The notes under the pieces are model-generated. The model worked only from the letters and a program-made list of their open reading frames with translations. It made no database searches and was not told where the DNA came from. The position numbers and the translations under genes are program-made. 64,000 nucleotides of DNA from Tricholoma matsutake (Eukaryota > Basidiomycota > Agaricomycetes > Agaricales > Tricholomataceae): contig AP026545.1 of assembly GCA_026075535.2 (NCBI GenBank), forward strand, positions 7,440,001 to 7,504,000, given 5' to 3'. Shown in pieces: positions 48,094-59,195 of the stretch (positions are counted from its first letter, which is position 1; every line of letters starts with the position of its first letter).

Positions 48094-48839
48094 TAGTGTT
48101 GCCAACGGTGCAGCTCGGAGCTGCAAGCCATTGAGCTGAGCCGCTATTTTAGGACAGCTGCACCGATAAATTGGCTCGCAGCTCAAAGCTGCCCAGAGCT
48201 GCTCAAGCTGTGCTCTAAGTTGTCTAAAGTTCAGAGGTGCTATATGACTTTAAACCTTCTGAAAATATTATAGAACACTCTGTAGAAGTCCCTGCTGCTA
48301 ATTTGAATGCATATTTTCACTATTCCCCACTGCCATCTCGCGAGCATTTTTTGTAATAGGTAATGAAAAGATAAACACAGCCAAACAATCTCATCAATGA
48401 TACAGATCCATTTTTTTTTTTTTTTTTGATGTCATTTTTCTGACCTCTCAGGAATCACCCTACAATGGTCCTTACTTACTAAGAGTATCTACGATAAAGG
48501 CCCCTTTTGCCTGCCCTCGCTCCAGTCCCAGCCCCTCAGACGGCATGCCCACAGCAATCACTCCCCCTGAGGTCCGGTCCTACAGGCCGTTCAATACAGA
48601 TCCATACAAAACTCAATAGTATGCCATATTTCTTTTGTAATAATGGTCTACACAACTTACTTGATGTTAAAAAGCATAACTGAAGCATAATTACAAGTAG
48701 AATGGTGAGCCCACAACTTTGGGCAATTTCAATCAGCTTAGCCAGCTCAGAGTTGCTCAGGGTGACTTAGCACTATTTTGATCAGCTCAAGTGCCTGAGC
48801 CATGCCGCAGGCGAGCCGAGCCAAGCTGTGGCATCACTA
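48094..48839. mobile_element. 746-bp non-autonomous hAT-like element with perfect 8-bp TSD
   Basis: The left end is TAGTGTTGCCAACGGTGCAG and the right end, inverted, is TAGTGATGCCACAGCTTGGC. Both flanks are CAACAACC (48086-48093 and 48840-48847), a perfect 8-bp duplication. Subterminal regions are rich in AGCTC/GAGCT and GAGC repeats on both sides (for example GCAGCTCGGAGCTGC), plausible transposase sites. A T-tract of about 19 sits mid-element. No transposase. The TAGTG(T/A)TGCC terminus is shared with the smaller foldback MITE. Confidence 0.85.
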
Positions 48840-48847
48840 CAACAACC

Positions 48848-50520
48848 TCTAACAATCTAGATCATACTTCAAACAACATTGGCTGCCATATTTCCTATTT
48901 GAATGATCTTCAGACACATATTTCACACTATTTTGAGTATATCAAACACATTTTGACATGTGTGCATGCATACAATCCACTCAAAGCAGTTTCCAATCTG
49001 TTTATTCATTTTATAACAAAAAGACAGTCCACTTTTAGTTATTCTTTCTTATTATATCTTTGTCATGTGTTATATTCACTCTTTCTAGTCTTGCTTTATC
49101 GTTCTAATTTACTTACATTGCTTTGCCTTGAGTTTTCCACATGTATGCCTCATGTTCTCTAGCCTTTTTAGGTAGTTTCTTTATTTTATATAAAAAGATA
49201 TATTAGATACAAAGACAAACAAGAAAGTCATCATCTTCCTCCCAGATTGTATTGATTTGAGAGTACAGTTTAGTCTTATTCAGTCTAAACATGTTTTACA
49301 CAAAACTTCTTCAAAAATCCTTGTATTTCACTCTCACTCACCTCGATTTGCATTCACTTTGCTTCTATTATTTGTCAAGTCTCTCAATCTCATGGTTTGA
49401 TGGTTGGTCTGACAGGTGATATCTAGAGGGCCTCACAACCTTTCTCTGACTTGTGTTATATCATCCAGTGCCTTATCAGCACTTTTGGTAGTTTTTCCAG
49501 GTTGAGCATCATCAACAACTGTTTATGGATCACAAACCATGCATGTTCTGGGGTTGAGATTTTTTGGTATGGTGTGTTATGTAACTTGTAGATTTCTAGT
49601 GCAGAATATACATCGTCAAAGATTGCAGGAGCTTCAACATCTGGGTCCATAGGAATGAGAATGGTAATGGTCCTCTTATCAACAGTATCAGTTTAGTGGT
49701 TGTTTCTCATTATTTAATATGTATACACAAATCTTTTGCTCAGGCAACATTATATAGCCTTTTATTGCAAAAGCTGTGGTGCACAGGCTTTTCAGGCCAC
49801 TCATAACCTTTTCCATGCCAAGACCCTAATGTCTAACACATCTGTTATATACAATAGATTTGAGACATTAAAGAAAGGTTTCTCATAGGAATACAATATT
49901 ACTGCCCTAAGATTGATCACCACTACTTTTATAAAATACAGTGAGCACTACAAAGAAATGTGTTTAAATGCCAATATTATAGACTCTTCTAACATTATCA
50001 TATTGGGCAAGAGGTTGAACTTCTGTTTAGCAAACTAAAGATAAGGCAATATGTCAGAGATTAAGCCCAAAAATTAATGGACAACATACAAACTGCAGAG
50101 ATAGTAATAAGAAGAATTGCATGAATGAATTGAAAAAAGCAAACCATCTGAAGGAATACAAATTAGAAATAATGAGCACAAGGCAGAAAGATTTCAGCAA
50201 GATAGTAACACACATTCTAGAATTGTTAAGACCCAGCAACAATCATTAGCTTGCCAGCATACAAAGTAATCACATACAACCTGGGCACATAAAATTGAAA
50301 TATCAGTTGAATGTCATAAAAGCACTCTAAATGCATACTCACATCCTGTAGAGGGAGGTTAAATGATAAGGAGGTGTATTCCACAAGAGTATTTGAGAGC
50401 ATTACATTCTGAGAATGAAGACATGAACAGATAGTCAGTGCGTCAAGAAAAAATTACACACTTCCTAAGCATACACAGGCAGTGTGAGGTGAGCAAAAAC
50501 GAGTTTTCACAGCCATCGAA
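48848..50520. other. AT-rich stretch, no recognised genes
   Basis: Short chance frames only (for example 48791-49162, overlapping a MITE end). Very low CpG. From about 50,440 onward decayed copies of the 71-bp unit begin to appear. Confidence 0.45.
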
Positions 50521-51345
50521 ATAAATCACCCACAATCTGAGTATGCATATACATCACAACATGGTCAGAGTGACTTCACACAGGCATTGAGAATGATCAC
50601 GCACTCCCTGAGGATGCACAGACATCCCAAGATAGTCAGAGTGACTTCACACAGGCATTGAGAATGATCACGCACTCCCTGAGGATGCACAGACATCCCA
50701 AAATGGTCAGAGTGACTTCACACAGGCATTGAGAATGATCACACATCCTGAGGATGCACAGACATCCCAAAATGGTCAGAGTGACTTCACATAGGCATTG
50801 AGAATGATCACGCACTCCCTGAGGATGCACAGACATCCCAAAATGGTCAGAGTGACTTCACACAGGCATTGAGAATGATCACACACATCCTGAGGATGCA
50901 CAGACATCCCAAAATGGTCAGAGTGACTTCACACAGGCATTGAGAATGATCACACATCCTGAGGATGCACAGACATCCCAAAATGGTCAGAGTGACTTCA
51001 CACAGGCATTGAGAATGATCACGCACATACTGAGGATGCACAGACATCCCAAAATAGTCAGAATGACTTCACACAGGCATTGAGAATGATCACACACATC
51101 CTGAGGATGCACAGACATCCCAAAATGGTCAGAGTGACTTCACACAGGCATTGAGAATAATCACACACATCCTGAAGATGCACAGACATCCCAAAATAGT
51201 CAGAATGACTTCACACAGGCATTGAGAATGATCACGCACATACTGAGGATGCACAGACATCCCAAAATGGTCAGAGTGACTTCACACAGGCATTGAGAAT
51301 GATTATGCACATACTGAGGATGCACAGACATCCAAAAAATGGTCA
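50521..51345. repeat. 69-71 bp minisatellite, about 11-12 copies
   Basis: The motif TGACTTCACACAGGCATTGA starts at 50571, 50642, 50713, 50782, 50853, 50924, 50993, 51064, 51135, 51206 and 51277; intervals are 71 except for two of 69. Units also share GAGGATGCACAGACATCCC. The copies are very alike in the middle and decay at both ends. The minus strand reads as a repetitive frame, which I treat as an artefact. The array ends about 500 bp from the 3' end of the NACHT gene. Confidence 0.9.
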
Positions 51346-51857
51346 GACTCAGGGTAACTTTGCACCAGGATAGAGAAAGATCACATACTTTCTGTCCTCA
51401 ACACATGTCAATGAAACCAAGGTTGACAAGATGCAGTACACCCAACTCACCTTTGGATCCCATACATATGAAACAGTGGTCATAATCATCAGTTAGCATG
51501 ATTTCTCCATAATCACATGTACTTACCACCTGTCAAGAAGTCTGTTTCACAGTTGAAAAAAAATACCATCTGAACACTCACAAACTTGTGTAGATAGATG
51601 GAGTTTGTCATTAGCAATTGTGTTTCAAAAAATGATCACAGCTCAGACTGACTTTCTACAGCAACAATTCAGTGTGTAACCCTCTATGTGAAAGAGCCAA
51701 GTCCTACCTCGAGAATTCCAGAAATACTTCTCAATTTCCACTCCAAGACTCAAGTCCCATCTCTCTTTGCTAGACCCTGGAGCTAGTGTCCTCAATGATG
51801 ATTCTTGAGATTCATGTAACACTCTCTTACCTTTTTGTGAGTTGACTCTCCTCTCAA

Positions 51858-53406
51858 TTATGGTACATCTGCCCATAGCAGTGCTTGCCCCAACCAAACC
51901 TTTACCCATTTTAAGTCAATTTTCTTGACTAATTCCTCAGCTTCACCTTTAAGCCCTCCTAATCCTTCATTAGCACCAAGTGCAGACAAGAACAAAGAAG
52001 CATGATGATGCCACGATATAAGAGCATATGCTGGCGCAATGCTGCCATCACTGAAAGACCTTGTAATTGCTCCGAGACATCCAACCATGAGTTGTCCATG
52101 AGACATAGCAGGGGTATAGAAGAGGGTATTTGACCGGGACTGATCAGTCAGGAAGTCTCGTAGCGACGCATGATGGAACATGATCTCAGTATTATCTCTC
52201 GGGATGATAACGAATCCACCTAGCGCGAAGCGAATGCCATCACTCTCTAGGCTGTTGTCGTGGGTGAGTAAAACCGTGGAGAGCTCGTCGATGGGAAGTG
52301 GATATCGAAGGTGCATCAGGGTTCCCATGACAATGTCGCAATAAGCCCACTTCTTGGCCTCCCCGATGACTTGGGTATACAAGGGATCCAAACCTTTATG
52401 GAGTTCCAGAACGTCTGCCAGTCGCTTCTTTGGATTGCCTTCCCTGCTGATGTATCGGACAGCCGTAGCTGCGTACACGAACAGACCTTCCGATTTCTCC
52501 ACGAGTTTGTGGACAGATGATTTCGGTGGCCAATCAGACAGTCCTTGGGATGGGAGGCGCTCTCGTTTAATCTTCTCAAGTTCTTTGACAAAGAATTTTC
52601 GGATGTCGTCTTTCGAATCTGTAAGTGAGTGCAACAGGACATCAGTGCACCCGTCGCCGGGTCGAAAACAAGCCTCGATTTGGGGATCAGGTCGACTCGT
52701 AAGAAGGAGGGTTGTTTCTTCGAAGCCAGTCAATCAGGCGACGAATTCCTTCCTGGGAAGCGCATTCATCAAGTCCATTGATAATGATAAGACTGGGGCC
52801 GGCCGAGTTGACATTGGCAACCGGTCCACGGACGAGAAGTTTCGAGAGCTGATCTTCGAGGGACAGCGCGGGGAGGGGAACCCAAGCCTTGTTCTTCAGT
52901 TCCATAGCTTCCTCCATTCGCTCCTTCGCGGATGAGATCTTCTTCGCGATTTGCCAAGCCAAGGTAGCCACAAGCCTGTTAATGTCATCACGATCTCCTG
53001 TCTTCCTCCAGAAAAAGAACGTAGCCGCAAGTCGTCCACGTTTGTTGTATTCCTCCGCGATGGTATGTGCGACCGTGGTTTTGCCGGTACCTGCAGGACC
53101 ACTCAACCAGCATATGGGGGTGGTCGCCGTGCTATCAGCCCAAGATCGAATTTCCTCTAAGACTCTGGTTCGGGTCTCGGGTTGGCAGGTGACGGCGTGC
53201 TCTTCTCTTCTCTGAGCAGAAATGTAGAGGGCACTCCAGACGAGGTGGTCATTCAAGACTTCAAAGATCGAAGGAGGCGACTCTACAGAGATGATAGTTG
53301 AAGCACTAAGTGAAACGTGGCAGCGACTCACTGTTGAAGATATTGACGTCTCCACCCCGGCCCCCATCACCACCCGCTCCCCCCTTGCCGCTCCCACCCG
53401 GTGCAC
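51858..53406 (-). CDS. NACHT-domain STAND NTPase (NWD-like, no WD repeats), frameshifted
   Basis: The first part (53406 to about 52700) carries the Walker A loop GPAGTGKTT, an RLAATFFFWR strand and the Walker B SLIIINGLDEC. The second part (to 51858) continues with TTLLLTSRPDP (sensor), VHKLVEKSEGLFVYAATAVR and the winged-helix/helical region MFHHASLRDFLTD of basidiomycete NWD proteins. The two parts are in different frames; one extra base (or two missing) near 52,700-52,725 breaks the gene, either a true lesion or a sequence error. The N-terminus is short and may include a 51-bp intron (GTGAGT near 53,330). About 530 residues; it ends without WD40 repeats. Codon use is CpG-rich, unlike the decayed NWD relic at 32-35 kb. 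Role inferred: signalling NTPase in non-self response. Confidence 0.75.
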
Positions 53407-53745
53407 CGTCTCCGGCTACCAAAAAAACGTGGGTGTCCTGCCTAGGGAAATCGTATTACATACCTTTGATATCTCCCTATTAGGGGATCATTGGTTAGTG
53501 CATTATTGAAGGGACATATCGGTAGTTGCTTACAATTTTAACATTCATTTCTTCGATGAGATGATAGTGACAGGAAATCGGGGTTGATGTCACGGCGTTT
53601 TCAGCTAGGCCTGGTATGTAATACAAGGTAGTCTGACTCTTCAGCTCTCTTTAGTCTCGATGGCAAAACGATAACAAGCGAACTGAAAAATCGCCACGAT
53701 TATTTGTTTCGAACGAGTTTGCCAAATATCACCTTTATCTGAACT

Positions 53746-55374
53746 ATGAACCAGCCTGGGACTAACAAATCTAAGCCTCGGGCAACACAAAACCAGCATA
53801 CGGGCATCTATAAGCCTGATGCAGTCAAAGTAGGACATGCTCTACTCGACGTGAGCTAAAGCAAATTTACACGTCTTATCAGGATGTTGCCGAGTCCTTG
53901 AGCATCACAATTTCAGACGCAGTTGCATCAGCACTGGCCAGCGATATCGAATATCGTATGCACCAAGTTATTGAGGTACTCGTCGGAATCCATCTTAGTT
54001 TGTGAAGACTAAACACAAATACCAGGAAGCAGCAAGATTCATGCGACATGGCAGACGAACAACAATGACAACGGCAGACATTGACCAAGCGCTACGTGTT
54101 CTAAACATCGAACCTCTCTATGGACATTCCTCTTTCAACCCACCGACGTTCAGAAGAGCGCTCCCATTCCCGCAGATGCCATCCGCAGGTCCAGTCTACT
54201 TCGTGGAGGATGAGGAAATTGACTTTGACCGCGTCTTACGTGAAGAGAAAATCGCGTTGCCCAAAGGTGTCAGCTGGACAGCTCATTGGTTAGCCGTGGA
54301 AGGCGTACAACCGCTCATTCCTGAGAATCCACCAGCCATCCCGAGAGATACTGACCCCGACGCGACGAAATCCGAATTGCACGTTAACGGTTCTGGTCTT
54401 CTGCCTAATGCTCCAACGAGACAGCAGCAGCAGCAACATCAGCAACAGCAACAACTTGTCAAGCAGGTTCTTTCACGGGAACTACAACTTTACTATACAC
54501 GTCTCACATCGTCACTGCTTCCGCCGTCAAGTGATTTTGCGAAGCGGACAGCAGCCCTCGCGAGCCTGCGGCACGATGCTGGTCTACAGGCTCTGTTGCC
54601 ATATCTGATAAGATGGGTGGGAGAGGGGGTCGTAGGTGCTTTGAAAGAAGGCGTGCAAAGTGAGAACGACGGAAGGATTCTAGAAGTAATGCTCGACGTG
54701 ATCACCGCATTATTAGAGAACAACACATTATTTGTGGAACCCTACGTAAGCCCTCGCCATTTCCCTCCTCATCGAGCCCACTCACATACGAACGCTCAGC
54801 TTCACCAAATATTACCCCCAATCCTGTCAACACTCCTTCACTCTTCGCTTCCGCCCTCACACGCAACCCAGCTACGCACAACCGCCTCACAAACCCTCTC
54901 CCGCCTGCTAACACAACATTCAACAACCTACCCGTCTCTTTCTCCACGCATCATGAAAACTCTTCTCCTCGCGCTTATATCACCGGGGAAGACTGGAGGG
55001 ACACGCGAAGGCGCAATCCGAGGGCTGGTTGGCGTAGGAAAAGAAGCAGTACGAAAGGGGCTTGTGGAAGGCGGGGGCGCAAAACTTGTGGAGCGTGAAT
55101 TTGGAGATCCTACGGAACATGGCGCTGTGTTGAATTCCGTGTTGGTCAGTGCTATTCATTTCCTGTTGTGCTCTGAGAAGTGCTTACAGTGCAGGATGCT
55201 CTAAATGTGCTTCGGCCCACCCCGTGGGGTCAGCCCCTGGATCCGATGGATGAGGTGGAAAACGAGATTGAAGCTAAGCTGCGCGAGGTGCTGGGAGATC
55301 GGTTCGGGAACACAGTTGCTTCGGATGGGATATGGGCAAGAGAAGTCTTGGGTATTACCGCTAATGATACGTGA
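53746..55374 (+). CDS. TAF6: TFIID subunit TAF6
   Basis: Five exons (53746-53829, 53883-53975, 54026-54745, 54800-55144, 55195-55374) give 473 residues. The N-terminus GIYKPDAVK, DVAESLSITISDAVASALAS, AARFMRHGRRTTMTTADIDQ and LNIEPLYG is the TAF6 histone fold (about residues 20-88), which pairs with TAF9 in TFIID (and in SAGA in many fungi). PVYFVEDEEIDFDRVLRE and GVSWTAHWLAVEGVQP are the conserved linker; a glutamine-rich tract is near 190-200; the rest is the HEAT-repeat domain (YYTRLTSSLL, ENNTLFVEPYLHQILPPILS). Introns are 49-54 bp. The third intron is in frame with no stop, so the unspliced frame looks open; homology shows that it must be removed. Divergently arranged with the NACHT gene, 340 bp apart. 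Confidence 0.92.
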
Positions 55375-56369
55375 TTCACTTCGTCCGCTTTTTAAAGCCA
55401 TTCATCATGCAAATCAAACCTTGTGATGGATGCCCCACTAAGGATGAGATCCCCCTTGCTCGAAATTTCATGTCATGTTCCACATTTTAGAGCACGAAAA
55501 GGGCTGTTAGTACCAACGGTCTTTACTGATACCGACGGTGACGTGGAAATAATCGAACATGCAAACATTTATGTTTATTCGGACACAGATATCAAACATT
55601 CCAACTTTTGAGCCCATGGTAATCCCATATGATTCCGGTCAGCAATAGAAAACCATTAACAATATCAACAGACGAAAAGGTCGCATACTTCGATGACCAA
55701 CTTACTGGGATGTGGCAATGAATATGATTAGATGTCGACTAACACTCCGCGACAAAATTTATTCAGGAAAGCATGCGTCGGAGTACTGAAAAGGGACGCG
55801 TCCAAGAAAAAAAACCAGAGCATCTGAAATGAGTGATCGGCCGCCAGCGGCACGCATAACCAAATGGGTAACAGTGATACTGTGGTCCACTTCTCCGACC
55901 ACAATGATGTGCCGAGGGATCTAGTCAGTGACCAACAGATAACAATCCCCAAATGAATGAGACACGAACCGACGTGCGAAACAACATGCATGGCAAGTAG
56001 TCGAAATTTCCAACGAGATAGAGGGAACCACGTGGGTCATCAACCAAAGAACACATTGAGATCCGATAATACAGGTCACAAGTGGCAGCTGTCAATAGTG
56101 CAGCTCAGCCAGAGCAGAAAGCGGATATAGGGCTGCCGACCAAAGCTCCAAGTGGCAAGAAGAAAAAGAATGAATGCGGTAGAAGAAGCTTTGGCCATCC
56201 GGCACGTCAAGGGCGCACAAAGCATCCATCATTGTAATGCTGACACAATGCGAAGCAATTGGACCAAAGCATCCGAAGGTCGCGACGGATGGGAAGCTTA
56301 ATTACTTAGATGCGCTTCGAAGTGTAAGGGGACGAGAGCGTTACCCCTGGTCAGCCATCCCTGTATACT
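55375..56369. other. Intergenic, no recognised genes
   Basis: 3' side of TAF6. Short frames at 55423-55611 (plus) and 55728-55991 (minus) have no recognised domain or intron support. CpG-rich, unique-looking sequence. Confidence 0.45.
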
Positions 56370-56803
56370 AGGACCCCGGATAATGCCTATGAAGGCTAGA
56401 TCCCAATCCAGACAAAATTTGGGCTTTTGCCGAAAATGCTAGATCTTTGCCAGTGCCAAAATGTCCAGACAAAAGAGGGTAATGGGCAAAGGCTAGGTAC
56501 ATTTCCAGACAAATTAGGCCAGGTGCTGAAAATTTTTCATGCATTGACTGTTGTAAAATTTAGATAACCATCTGGAAATACTCAAAAACAGTGAAAAACT
56601 ACTCAAAAATGACCAGAAACTGTAGAATCTCTCATTTGAGAGCAATTTGGTAATCAGGAACCGGAAATTGCCTTATTTGGAAGTCTAAAAGTCTCGGAAG
56701 GCTAGGTGAAATCCAGACAAAATCGTGAAAAATCTGTCCAGACAAAAGTGCTAAAATTGTGACTATTTGGGATCTAGCCTCTGCAGGCATTATCCGGGGT
56801 CCT
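56370..56803. mobile_element. 434-bp MITE, 37-bp TIRs, perfect 8-bp TSD
   Basis: The left end AGGACCCCGGATAATGCC and the right end GGCATTATCCGGGGTCCT are inverse complements; the match extends to about 37 bp (GGCTAGATCCCAA) with few differences. Flanks TGTATACT (56362-56369 and 56804-56811) are a perfect 8-bp duplication. Inside, CCAGACAAA occurs five times, all in the same orientation, likely subterminal transposase sites. No coding capacity. The 8-bp duplication fits hAT, P or KDZ/Zisupton; the termini do not resemble the TAGTG family in this window. Confidence 0.9.
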
Positions 56804-56811
56804 TGTATACT

Positions 56812-58290
56812 TAGTCAAACTAAAGCCGACTGGAACTAAAATGTCGGGCCGCTGTCAGATACGGATGTAACGGAGGACTAGATCGAGTGTCATCTCGTTG
56901 TCTGACAGGAGACTAACGGAGGACCGGTGACCGACCCTAGCACTTAGGATACGATACTCATTGAAAATTCGCTTTTCATTCGATAACGTGAGGTGCTAAG
57001 ACGACCTTCATCCAGTGTTGAATGACCACGACTCTGGTAGTAATTTGAACGGTTTGGGTGAGGAAGAGGCGAAAAAGATGAAGGCAGTTGAAGGGGACGG
57101 ATATAGCCACTCCGGAACGATTTTCTTCTCCACTTATGTCCAGAGGATGTGAGCAAGAGTCGGCCAGGCTTCGTAAACGGCGGAGGACGTCCCAGTCTGA
57201 AATAAAAAATTTACATATTAGGTCAATTTACATAGCATGGGAGGTTGAAATCAACATTCTGGAATATTCAATGACTGTGAATTCAAGTCGATCTTGAACA
57301 TCGCTACACAAGAAGTTTCTCGGCAACGTCCGGGCGTCGAGAACTGACTCACGTGCTAAATAGTAGCTTCCCTTGAAGTTTCAAAGCTTCAACCCTGCTG
57401 TCATGATAATTGGATATTGATGCATCAGTTTTCGAAATTTCAACATTCACCTGGCTCCTGCCCGAGCTGTGCTTATCTTTAGAATCTGTTCCTGCCTTTG
57501 ACTGCACCCAGCTGAACCTCGAAAAATTTCCAGTACACCCTCCGGCAATGTCACAGGGGCCACCCACTGTAAACCCATAGGCAACTTGAAATCAGGCATA
57601 GCCAAGCTTGACCGACACCGCTTTGACCTTCGTCGTACCTGAATGCTGACTCGACATCTACCGTTTCAAATACTATGGAGTACGTCAACTTGAATACCAA
57701 GCTTCTACGCACCCTTGATGAGAAGTTTCGGCTTGGACGTGAGCCTCTAGTGCTGTGAGTTGTCCAGCGCCCGACATCGGCCCCCCGGAGATTAGATGTC
57801 GTGGACAGGGGATCCTACACAAGTGAGTGGACCATCATTTCTGTACAATACGAGTTCGTTAGGCGGGTTGTAGGCGGGCCTCGAGCTTAAACTCTATCGA
57901 TCGACGATCATTTCCAGGCTCCGGAGTTCAAGTTGGGCACACAAGTTCAAAGACTGCATGCGCACTCATATGTTCCTGTCAGACTTCATCTTCTGTCAGA
58001 ATAAAAATGGATTGTATCATCTGTAACATGTTCGCATTCCGCGAACTGCTGCGAAATCGGCAGTGGCTTCCTTCCGAGTCGCTCATAATACTGGAGAACG
58101 CTGATGAATTGTTCAGACACCGTAACTCCATTCCTAGATTGGCAAACACACGCTCTGTCATAGCCAACTCTGGCCCATTCAATAGGCTTTTTCTGCAAGC
58201 ACTCCTTTCTGAGGTTCATGAATATTGAAGTTGTCGCCCTCAGGTATAAAAAGCAATGTGGATTCACTTCTGCTGTCAGCTGTGTCTATT
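56812..58290. other. Intergenic; one doubtful small gene
   Basis: Contains the doubtful minus-strand two-exon frame described separately. A plus-strand frame from an ATG at 57675 (MEYVNLNTKLLRTLDEKFRL) is open for about 27 codons with a GTGAGT donor, but I could not extend it. Confidence 0.35.
56944..57567 (-). CDS. Doubtful small protein, two exons
   Basis: A 72-codon frame (57567 down, MGGPCDIAGGCTGNFSRFSW) reaches a GTGAGT donor near 57353; the frame ending at 56944 (GHKWRRKSFRSGYIRPL) would be joined in phase by the ATTTCAG acceptor near 57200. The 150-bp intron is long for this genome, and a shorter alternative fails. No recognised domain. Evidence is only splice phase. Confidence 0.25.
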
Positions 58291-59195
58291 ATGTTCTCCA
58301 AGTTTGCAATATATCTTATACCCCTCCTCCAAGCAGCGACGCTCCCCGCCGTCCTATCTGCTGCCGTCAGCAGTATGTGTTTTTGATGCTTCGCTTCCCC
58401 AACATGATGGATTTGTACTGACATAGGTCCCCCCACTGCTGGGCAAGTCTCAAGCTTTACTCACAATGGCAGAGAAATCAGTGTCATCGTGACACCAGTC
58501 AATACTTCACACATCACGTTCGCTGTCGGTACTGCTGGAGGTTCTTCTCTCGAGAAGCGGACCACAGTGAATGCCTGCCAGCCTTACGGATGTGAGGTGT
58601 ATTTGTATCTATTCTAACTCTAGTATCTGATATTTTCATCAGGCGGCTCGGTTCCATGTTCGAATACATTGAGCACATCGCCTGATGCTCCCCTCGCTGC
58701 GGACTGTTCTGATTTGGCTGCCGCCATCACTGCGTACGCTCACAGCGAAGTGGGGACTGTATACCCGTGCAACTCCTTTGGGAGTACTCTGTGTAAATTA
58801 CTTTATCTTTCACTTTCGCGTTGCAGAACTTATTCTGATTTTAGGTCCCAATTTCACGGTGGCGCCCGGTTATGAGCATGCATACACACTTGGTACATGC
58901 CTTGTGGGGTTTGTCAACTTGTTTACTGTCGGAGGCCCGAGTGAGTCGTTTTGTGATTTTCTCATGGTGATTATTCATGTTTTACCTGCGAGTTTTTTCT
59001 CGACTGACTTTTATTCAATAGGGTGGATCGGCCCCTAGCATCTTCAACATTTGTGTAACCACTGGGGGATACCTTGGCGGTTATTGTTTAGTTAACGAAC
59101 CGAGTCAGCAGTGGGCGATTGAGTACGTTCGCTATATTCTTCCTCGCCTGTTATTCATTGCTTATATTTATATTGACAGGGTTAGGCACGTCTAA
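58291..59195 (+). CDS. Secreted cysteine-rich protein with Kex2-type propeptide, 211 aa
   Basis: Six exons (58291-58372, 58427-58591, 58643-58792, 58845-58966, 59022-59122, 59180-59195) splice into 636 nt. A clear signal peptide (MFSKFAIYLIPLLQAATLPA, cleavage near residue 27) is followed by a short propeptide (SVIVTPVNTSHITFAV) ending in SLEKR (K71-R72), a Kex2-type site. The mature part of about 139 residues has roughly ten cysteines, beginning ACQPYGCGGSVPC and including VYPC, GTC and a GGSAPSIFNICVTTGG segment. The pattern resembles, from memory, the glycan-binding Y3-like proteins of mushrooms, but I would not insist. Introns are 50-57 bp; the donor of intron 4 (GTGATT) was chosen by frame, with a GTGAGT 24 bases earlier failing. 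Likely secreted, perhaps cell-wall or defence-related. Confidence 0.65.

Noticed and set aside
50521..51345. Regularly spaced repeats resembling a CRISPR array
   Set aside because: The units are continuous 71-bp tandem repeats with no unique spacers, and the host is a eukaryote.
53823..53837. Match of TAF6 exon 1 to the end of the 1.4-kb MITE (GCAGTCAAAGTAGG)
   Set aside because: About 14 bases shared by chance; the TAF6 sequence is explained by the coding sequence KPDAVK and its splice donor.
54746..54799. Continuous TAF6 frame through VSPRHFPPHRAHSHTNAQ
   Set aside because: These 54 bases are a GTAAGC...CAG intron without a stop; removing them joins LFVEPY to LHQILP as in the family.
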